From: Thysanoteuthis rhombus
Taxonomy: Eukaryota > Mollusca > Cephalopoda > Oegopsida > Thysanoteuthidae
NCBI GenBank assembly: GCA_963457665.1
Contig: OY735219.1
Span: forward strand, 41,282,477 to 41,346,476
Reading direction: 5' to 3'
Length of the DNA: 64,000 nt
Positions within the stretch are counted from its first letter, which is position 1. Every line of letters starts with the position of its first letter. Positions 55,901 through 64,000 of the stretch are shown here, one piece after another. The notes beneath the pieces were generated by a model. It saw only the letters and a list, made by a program, of their open reading frames with translations. It did no database searches and had not been told where the DNA came from. The translations under genes were made by a program, and so were the position numbers.

Positions 55901-57062
55901 CCGTTTCTGCAAATATCTTACTTTCAATTAGGAAGAAAGAGGAAAATTTCTAAAAGGAAAATAAGAATGGACATGATAAAAGAATTACTCAAATGCATGA
56001 AACTTTTAATCTGTGATATCCAGAGTGCTGTTCATTGTCCTCACATTTTCTTGCTCGCAGTTCACTTATTTTATTACAAGGTGGGTTTGTTATGAGTCTT
56101 GGTTATTTTTTCTTTTCTTTGAATCTAGGATTTAATATTCTGTTCACATTCCTCTTTTTGATTTTGCTCAAAACTTTCTCATTTATTTTTAAAAGCCCGA
56201 AAAGGTAAAGACTAATTCACGAAAATTCCCATTTAATGTCTTGTAAGAAAAAAAAAAAAAAAACCCACTGAATCTTTCTTCTACAAGTCTTTTTGTTCGG
56301 TTCAGGAAATCAAAAGATTTTTATGCCATAAGTTCCCTGGACAGTCCACAATCTTTAGGGCTTTTGCTCATGTGTGAAATTACTTACTTTAAATTTTTTT
56401 CTTTTTTTCAAAGAGGGGTTTGGATTCCTTTTTGAAATGTACAAGTGGGAGGGAATAGGATTTATTGCAAATTTCAAAATTTGCAAAAAACAAAAGCAGG
56501 AAGACTAAATATTCAACTGCTTTGTGTGGAAGTTTTACAAAAATGTTTCAAAATTAAGGAAGATAGGTTTGATCTGGAATGCCAAAATCCACTTAGAAAG
56601 GTTGAAAGAATTGGATGGATGGGGTAAGTGTTTATCTTTGGTGCCGTTCTAGTGGTAGTTGTAATTGTTTGGTGCTTCAGATTCTATCAATTCTGTTAAA
56701 TTCATTTAAATGAAAATTCTATCATTTCTCCTAAGAAATATTCCCTCAAATCTTAAATGAAATCAGATTTTGTTAACCTTAAAAATCGAAATACAAATGA
56801 ATGTAAATTGTTTTATCTAAAAGAAAAAATGGATTCTTTTCGGCATTTTTTTTTTTTTTTTGTAAACAACAAAAAAATTGTTACTTTTGTGAAAAATTCC
56901 TCTTCTAAAATATCCTTAAAGAAATATCTTTAAATTTAAAACATTTTTGTTTGCTTTTTTTATATACATAACAGCAGCAACAAAAACTAAAGGCAAATAC
57001 TTTAGTTATTACTTTAATTTTCCTCACCACATTAAAAATAGTCTGTCTTACAAACCCACCTC
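53000..57062. other. Non-coding, microsatellites only
   Basis: Contains a CT/CA run at about 53200-53230, a (TTTC)n run at 55617-55637 and poly-A/T tracts; no exon or named element recognised. Confidence 0.4.
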
Positions 57063-57103
57063 TTTATTATTATTATTATTATCATAATTATTATTATTAT
57101 TAT
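57063..57103. repeat. (TTA)n microsatellite
   Basis: About 12 triplet units with one interruption. Confidence 0.9.
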
Positions 57104-57553
57104 AAAATTCAGACAAAAGACCCAATTTGTGATACAAAGTTCAGACTTGTGAGTTTTGACATTATTTAAGAAAAAGAAAAAATATATATTCCTTTCTGTT
57201 CTTTGCTTATGAGCTTAATAGCAGTGTGTGATATTTTTCATGTCTCGTCACATCTTGCCCCTCTCTTCTTCTACTGTTCCCACATCATGTCACCTGTGGC
57301 CCTTTTCTTCTCTCCCTGCAATGTTTTGTTTATGTGTACGCAGTCAGATGTGATATCGAGATCTTCTCCCTCATTCTCCTGTGAGTCCCTCCCCTTCCTC
57401 CTCCTCTTGTTTGTTTGTCATTTTTATAAAGATCCTCTCCTTCCGCTACCATCCTTCTTTAATGTGTGGTTTTTAAACTGTTGCTTTCACTATTGGCACC
57501 GAGTCACTTCACCCCTGCCAAGACATACCTGTTCCTCTCGTCATAATTTAGAG

Positions 57554-58187
57554 CAGTGTTTCTTAAACTGGCAAATGATATTATTTTGGGGGTAAATGAA
57601 GAGTGAATGAAAAATGAAGGGGGAAAGACTTAATTTACTCAGATATCTATATTTTTTCTATTCTTGAAAGAAAGTAAGTATTGTGGTAAAAATGTAAAAT
57701 AAGAACATTATTTCTAAAAGTGTAATTCTAAGTTCTCAAACTGTTGCTTATAAGATCTATGTGAACTAAAAAATTTTTTTTTTTGTTACCCCAGGACAGA
57801 GTTGCCAATTTAGATGTGATTTTCCTGTTCTTGAAGTTACTCTCAAATTTAAGAAAAAAATTTGGAAAAAAAAACCCAAAAACATTTGAATTGGCAACAC
57901 TGGACTTCAAAAACATGACAAAAAATTTGAAAAAAAAACATCTGAATATTTTCAACACTGGACTCTCAAACTCAAACTCAAAAAAAAAAAAATCCAAGTA
58001 GGCAACTCAGTTCTTAGTTTTCTCTGATTTTTGCTTTTTTTTTTCTCATGATAATGAATGAATAAGAATTATGTATAAAGGAGAATAAAATGAATTTTAA
58101 ATGATGAAAAATATTAGTCATGGGTGGATGAGATTTTGTAATAAAGACTCTAGGATGAATGACACTGAAATAGTTTAAGAAACACTG
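57554..58187. mobile_element. hAT-type non-autonomous element, 634 bp
   Basis: The ends cagtgtttcttaaactg and tagtttaagaaacactg are inverted repeats. The flanking 8-mers atttagag and ttatagag match at six of eight positions. An internal pair, cagagttgcc at 57795 and ggcaactcag at 58001, may mark a nested smaller element. No transposase frame. Confidence 0.8.
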
Positions 58188-58997
58188 TTATAGAGTCACA
58201 GTTGGGTTTTTCCTTTCTTTTGTTCTTGTTATTTGTACAAGAACACTTGTTCCCATGAAACTATCCATCAGACAAACCACATTGACCTGCCATTAGCTTT
58301 GCTTTAAAAAGCACTCGCTCCTTTTGTACGAATATATAAATGTAACAGTGTACCTACTTTTGCTTTCCAAACTTCGATACTCCCTGCACCCCCTATTGCT
58401 GTCCCTGAGAATAAAACCTCTTGATACACATCAAAAAGTGGCTGTTAAAACATTTAAAATGGAAGAGATGTCTATACATTTGTTTTCTTTTATCAAAACA
58501 AACAAATAATCATAAATAAACAAAAAATATTGGAATCTATGATTTTGAAAAAAAAAAAAAGAAAAAAAAACGCAAAGAAAAAGAGGCAAGTCTATTTATT
58601 TGACTTTTTGGTCAGCCAACTCTCCTGCTTATCTCCTTTGATCTGCTGACCATTTTTGATCTAATCTGACTGGCACGATTGAGCAGACCCCGAAACTGGC
58701 CAGAAGGGACAAGGTTTTTAAAAAAATTTTTTTTTTAAATATTTTTTTCTTTTTCTTTTTTTTTTTTAGTGTGTTTTTTTTTCTTTTCTTTCTCCAATGA
58801 AAACTGAATAAAAATGAAAATCTACATTTTAAAATTGCGTTTCTTTCTGTTTCTATTGTTATTTTCTTTTCCTGTTTCAGAAACAAAAATCAAAAAAATA
58901 CCCTATGTGTTGACCCCATAATTAAGTTGTTAATCAAAGTTTAGTTCAATATTCAATGGATGTCAACTCTTCAGCATAAGGCTGTCAAGTTTATAGG
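58188..58997. other. Non-coding, nothing recognised
   Basis: Contains poly-A and poly-T tracts near 58545 and 58720-58765; no exon-like segment. Confidence 0.4.
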
Positions 58998-59005
58998 GTC
59001 TAAAC

Positions 59006-59433
59006 CAGGGGTTCTCAACCTCTTTGACATCACTATTCACTTCTGCATTGAAAATCTTTCCACTGCCCACCTAATATACTGAATATTCAAAATATTTTCA
59101 ACTTTGAGAAATAGTGATAAAAATGAAGAGTTCTCATTGATTTTGTAAGAAAGTAGTTTATAATAGTAACATCAAGTGTTTGACTTGCACAGGAATTGCA
59201 TTCATGATATCTAAAGACAGTGAGGCACGGCTAGTGCAGGCTGATTGGGTTTACGTAATGCGTGATATCACAGTGCGACTTGGTGAAGTAATATTTGAAA
59301 AACTTTGCTGCTGTTTTTCATTGTCAAATACAGACTTTAATTCTCAAAATCTTATACCGCACCACCAAAATTTCAAAACTTCTGTTTTTTTTTTTTCCTC
59401 AATTTTCAGTATCACCCAGGTTGAGAAACCCTG
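59006..59433. mobile_element. hAT-type MITE with perfect target duplication
   Basis: The left end caggggttctcaacct and right end aggttgagaaaccctg are inverted repeats. The 8-mer gtctaaac lies immediately before (58998-59005) and immediately after (59434-59441) the element. It is 428 bases with no transposase and the classic hAT CAGGGGTTCTCAA terminus. Confidence 0.92.
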
Positions 59434-59989
59434 GTCTAAACAGACTAATCCATTGTTCAAAATGTGGTTATTAACTTCTCAATCCAAAAATATCTCATCT
59501 ATTAGAGGAAATACTTGATGCTTAAAAATCGAATAATAAACCAGTGTATATGAGTCAAGGGATTTTACAAAACTGATATCAGTGACAAATTTTTCTATTC
59601 ATTTTTCTTGAACCAAGTAATCAGATATCAATTTAACTAACTTTAGTGATGGATGCTAAAAACTTAAGCTGCCATTTCTCCCAAAGTTTATGTAAATATT
59701 GTGAACTATATCAGGCCAATATTGTAGGGACTTTTTAATTCATCCATTGAGTTTTATGAACTCTGAATTCATCATCTTCCCCGCCATTCTCTTACTGATG
59801 CTGAATTCATGCAGCTAAAAGTATTGGCCATTCTAGGTTAATCTGATTGAACTATTGATTTTAAGTCCTTTTTTTTTCATTGAAAGAAATATTCAGAAAT
59901 GTACAGTAATTCTGAACACTTATCTATGTTATATTATCCCAAAATCATTTGACATAATTTATTGAAAATTGCCAAAACTCATATTGCAG

Positions 59990-60140
59990 GGTTGCCAGAA
60001 GGGGAGATAATCCAAGCTTTATCTCAGAATCACCTGTGTTGAGCATTGAAATAGTGTCGATAGAACCTATATCTCCAGAATGGGATAGCATTAAATTTGG
60101 AGACAGAGGTTTGATCTACATTATTCCAATGCCTGTGTTG
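59990..60140 (+). repeat. Family D copy 2
   Basis: The segments gttgccagaaggggagataa, agctttatctcagaatcacc and tttggagacagaggtttgat correspond to the reverse complement of 49215-49100, where the same order appears. Confidence 0.5.
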
Positions 60141-61119
60141 GGTTGGCTGGAGATGATCCGAGCTTTATCTTCCGTTCTCACCAATCTGACTTCTTTATAC
60201 TCTATTTGAAAAGTTAGGAATCATTGAAAGAGTTTGATAAATCTGATTTGCAAAAGGAAAAAAAAACTTGAAATATTTACAAAAAAAATATTCAGCCGAT
60301 CGAATCTCTTTCTTGTTTGAATTTGTTTGTGGCAAGATAAGTATACATTGTTGATGATTGGACACCTCAGCAACATATATCAAGGCTAGAAAGTGGTCAG
60401 CGTATAGCTCAAGCCATCATTAAAATCTGAACAAGCTGGATACAGATCCCTGACTGTTTTGACGAAAGCTTGTAATAATAATTCATAAACATCCCTTTGA
60501 ACTTGGATTCATTTTAACACTTGATTATTTCCCTTTGACTTAGTAACTGTCATTTATGTTATGACAATTTTTCGATTTCTTGTATGTATGTCACGATGGA
60601 CAATTTAAAAGATTTCTTCAACTCAAAGGTCTTAGTTCAGCAACTTTTTGATACATCAGTTCTAAATTCATTTTCACCATTTTCTTTTTGATGCTGTATT
60701 GATACAGTCAAGAATCGTCGATTTTTTAAAAGTTGAAGCCATAAACCACTTGATAGTGCTTCTAATTGGCAGTGGAACTCTTCTGTGTCAGTATTAAAGT
60801 TTTGTTAAAATCACTATGAAAGAAAAAAAAAAGAAGAAAATTCAACTATGGCTGAAAGGTGCTAGTCATTCCTCTTGATATCAACATTTTCCAAATTAAG
60901 TGTTAAAAATCAAAATAATTCCTGGACCCACACCAGAATTCTATCAATTATTCCTCAGTTCATGACCCACACTTCCATAATATATCATTGGAATCAATAA
61001 AAACCTTTTTGAAGTATCAGGATAAACACTGAATATATAATCTCTGTTCAAAGTGAGGCAGAGTGCAAGGCTACTGTACTTTGTTCAAAGATCAGACTTA
61101 CAATAAAGTTGACATTCAT
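60141..61119. other. Non-coding, nothing recognised
   Basis: Unique-looking AT-rich sequence. Confidence 0.4.
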
Positions 61120-61359
61120 GTCAAAATCATTTGAAAGAACTTGATTTTGACACTTCAGTTTGTTTCTTTTCAAATACTAGAATCTGATTTTCTTTCATGA
61201 ATTCTCTTATTTCTTCTGAAGCATCATTTTCAAGATCATTTCACAAATTTTTATGAATAATGAAAAAAATTTTTAAATTCATGAAAGACAAACTGAACTT
61301 TCCAGTATTTGAAAAAGATAGTGAAATATCAAGTTCCATTCAAATGATCTTATTTTGAC
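61120..61359. mobile_element. Palindromic foldback element, ~240 bp
   Basis: The left arm (gtcaaaatcatttgaaagaa, cttgat..., tcaaatactagaa, ctttcatgaatt) pairs with the right arm (aattcatgaaagac, ccagtatttgaaaaaga, atcaagttccattcaaatga, tcttattttgac) with small gaps, leaving a loop of only a few tens of bases. No coding frame. MITE or foldback type. Confidence 0.75.
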
Positions 61360-64000
61360 TGATAGAAACTCTATGTTTGCTAAAATGTAACCTTGTGCCA
61401 CACCCGACTCTTTCTGCAATGTACATTCACAATTTATGCTCATTCTTTCCCAAATAACTTTTCAATCTATCTTTTTTGGGTGCATGGATATTCAGGCATT
61501 TCTGACATTTATTGGCAATTGATAAAATGAATAACTTGGTCAATGGTCTGCCAAACTGGCACATTCTACCTGTGAGCCATCACTCTACAGAAAGCAGTTT
61601 ACAGGGTAAGTGACACTAAGATATGTGTGTGTGTGAGTAACATTCAATATCATCCATCTAAATGGATGGAAGGAAATGCTGTGAGACCTTCAACAAAGAC
61701 AATAGAAAATGAGATATCAAAACAAACACATTTTTATAAACAAATAAATGCTCCCACAGGGATCCTTTATTATTATGTCAGATTCGAACAGGAACAGAAA
61801 AATACATTTTGTTTTGGAGTGGCTACAATGGCTGTCATAATGAAACTTAATAAGTAACCATAGCAACAAGTCAGCTGACATGTGAAAAAAAACAGAGTAA
61901 GATGTATGATACATACATTTTCTTGGTTCTTCATAATTATATCCATGTGTTGAACTCAAGTCAGGAAAGAACAAGAAATATTTTCATTTTTTTTTTCTTC
62001 TTTAAGATAAAAACAAATTCTCAAGCTAGTAATTTAGGGTATGAAAAAAAACATTCAGTTAATCATGTAGGTTTATTCTTCTGCACATGTACATGGAAAC
62101 ATCTTAAAGAAAAGAAATAATATTTCCATGATCCGTTCAAGACATTTTTAATTATTGATATTCGTGAGCTCTTCATGAGGCATTAGTTTGCTGGCTGATG
62201 TAGTTCAGGGAGTCACCAGTTTCACAAGCATCACTAACCCAGCACCAAAACTGAATTTTAATTCTTAGAAATTCTGCAGCTGATCATTTTGTCAACTAAG
62301 CACTGAATGGATACATCCTTTCATCAAAGCAAAAAATATGTACATATTGAAAGAAACATTGTCAGATTTTGAAGTAAAAAAAACATTCAATTCTGATCAT
62401 TTAAATGAGAATTTGTCAGCTTCGTGTCACAATGGTTAATTTGATGTTCAACAGGACACAGCAAGTGGCGAAAATTGACAAACAATGAAGCAACCTTCCC
62501 CTACAATTGCTATGTGGAAGGACAAGCCAGTTTGAAATCAGCCAAAAATTTTTTTCAATTATTTAAAGTCTCTTAAATGAATTTTTGTAGTTTCTAAATT
62601 AAATTTGTAGAAACGGAATTTGCTGAATTTTTTAAAAATTAAAAAAATGGTTTATGGAAACAACTCCAAGTTATTTTTTTTTTTCAGTTTTATTTTTATT
62701 TTTCATTTTTTTTTTTCAAATAGATTTTTCTTTTTTCCATTTTTTGATTAAGAAAGCTATCCTTCACAAAACTCACAGACATTTTGGGAGTGACAAATTT
62801 ATAACCACATTTTGAACAAATCTCCCTTTTTTCATCAATCTAGGATTTTTTTTATACTTCTAATGGGAATGCATAAAAAAATTTTTAAACACCCAGAAAT
62901 CTAGGCATTTTTTTTTTTTCTGAACTGATAGCAGACTTACAGTTGCAGAAATTGCTGGGAAAATCTTCATTTCAAACAAATATGGAAAAGTATTGCCAAT
63001 ATTTATGTAATGAGGATATTGTAGATTCCACGAGTATTAGACTGGGCACTAAAAGCAAAAGTCCACCCCTCCATTTAGCCTGGTAAGCAATCAGACTTTC
63101 CAAGTGTCTACAAAAGTTTTATTCAATTCTCTAATACCTGAATCAAATCATCAAGCACCATCAATAAATATTGTAGATTGGTCAAATGATCGAAATAGCA
63201 ACCAATTTGTAAATGGCAAAAAAAAAAAAAAAAAATGGAAATGCAATTGGAATATAACTGAAGAAAATTCAGAATTCGATAAAAAATATATAATTTTAAA
63301 AAAAGCTTGTAATCTAAATAAAATTGACTCACATCATTTTTACTAAACTGTTTAAATTCAATTACACTGGTCAACAACAAATTTCCATCAGGCATGTATC
63401 ATGGGGTACATGTATAGTTTAAGATGCTGATTCTGAAAATGTAATCCATTTTCCAAATTTGTATCACATCTAACTTTCATGATGAGATGAAAGCTGTATT
63501 TTAGCATATAATCCCGACAGAGTACCAAAGGGGGCTTGACATTTTTAGCCTGTCTTTCTGCATAGTATCTTTGTATATCTTAAACATACTAATTTTCTGC
63601 ATTGAAAAGTTCTGACTCATACAAATATTGTTTTCGTTCAACCTTTTCTTATATTGCCTCATATATAGTAAAACTGAAAACAGATCATGTCTTTAGCGAG
63701 GAAAAGAAAAAATGAGATGTGCTACAGTGAAACGGACTTGAAATTTGTAATCTAAGCCGAAAAATTAGCCTAAAAAAGTTTTACTGCATCATTGATGGGG
63801 AAAAAAAAAAGTTCAATTTTGTTGACCAGTGTCATTAATTGCAACTTTAAGGATTCCATTTTTATGAAAGAGACAGGAGTTTGGTATTTAGTTTTAGCTT
63901 GTCTGCCATATTGACACACTAATCAGAAAATGAACAATTTACTGAAAGCTTGCCTTGTGCAACTCATCAGATTCTATTAAGTCCAGAAGGCTTGAGCCAG
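61360..64000. other. Non-coding, nothing recognised
   Basis: AT-rich sequence with homopolymer tracts (62675, 62918, 63220). I see no exon with both splice signals and coding composition, and no named repeat. Confidence 0.4.

Noticed and set aside
57203-57595. A 130-codon + frame with C/T-rich content
   Set aside because: It is a low-complexity pyrimidine-rich stretch without a domain, and it ends in the left terminal of the hAT element.
59180-59518. A 112-codon + frame
   Set aside because: It lies within and across the end of the hAT MITE at 59006-59433 and has no transposase motif.
1-64000. Bacterial-type systems, CRISPR arrays, operons or integrated viral genes
   Set aside because: No regular spacer arrays, ribosome-binding-site-led gene clusters, or viral protein motifs were seen; the window is typical animal intron and intergenic DNA.

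Overview
The window is animal nuclear DNA: AT-rich, with exons of 46 to 120 bases separated by kilobase introns (GT...AG borders), long (TA)n and pyrimidine microsatellites, and many decayed transposons and SINE-like repeats. There are no operons, no bacterial-type genes, and no intact long open reading frame apart from low-complexity ones. The repeat style and AT richness suggest a lophotrochozoan, most likely a mollusc and perhaps a cephalopod. That assignment is inference.

One protein-coding gene is recognised, on the + strand. It is an orthologue of TAPP1/TAPP2 (PLEKHA1/PLEKHA2), the tandem-PH-domain adaptor that binds phosphatidylinositol 3,4-bisphosphate. Nine consecutive exons between 12583 and 26146 join with matching splice phases. 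They encode most of the first PH domain, the linker, and the whole second PH domain. The N-terminal exon (first strands of PH1 and the start codon) was not found and probably lies upstream. Downstream, three or four less certain exons (35513-35581, about 45185-45294, a possible 27-base microexon at 46226, and a terminal exon at 50861) would encode a poorly conserved tail. The gene therefore spans at least 38 kb.

Region by region: 1-12582 is non-coding. It holds a four-unit tandem array (1213-1810), a compound interspersed repeat (2832-3600), tRNA-derived SINE pieces, the 3' end of a LINE (5395-5665), a decayed Tc1-like element with matching inverted repeats (9011-9979) and a hAT-type miniature element (10994-11452). 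12583-26146 holds the well-supported exons, with more repeats in the introns. 26147-50860 has long introns containing an internally deleted mariner (26535-27317), a 626-base uninterrupted pyrimidine tract (27899-28524), a foldback element (37969-38388), mariner remnants (about 41130-42770 and 43270-43440) and SINE pieces. 50988-64000 holds 3' UTR or intergenic sequence with several miniature DNA transposons: 52775-52999, 57554-58187, 59006-59433 (perfect 8-bp target duplication) and 61120-61359.

I did not find a new multi-gene system. The points most worth checking are the pyrimidine tract inside the TAPP intron, the gene's divergent 3' end, the transposon assignments (several with target-site duplications), and a repeat whose core is inverted between two copies.
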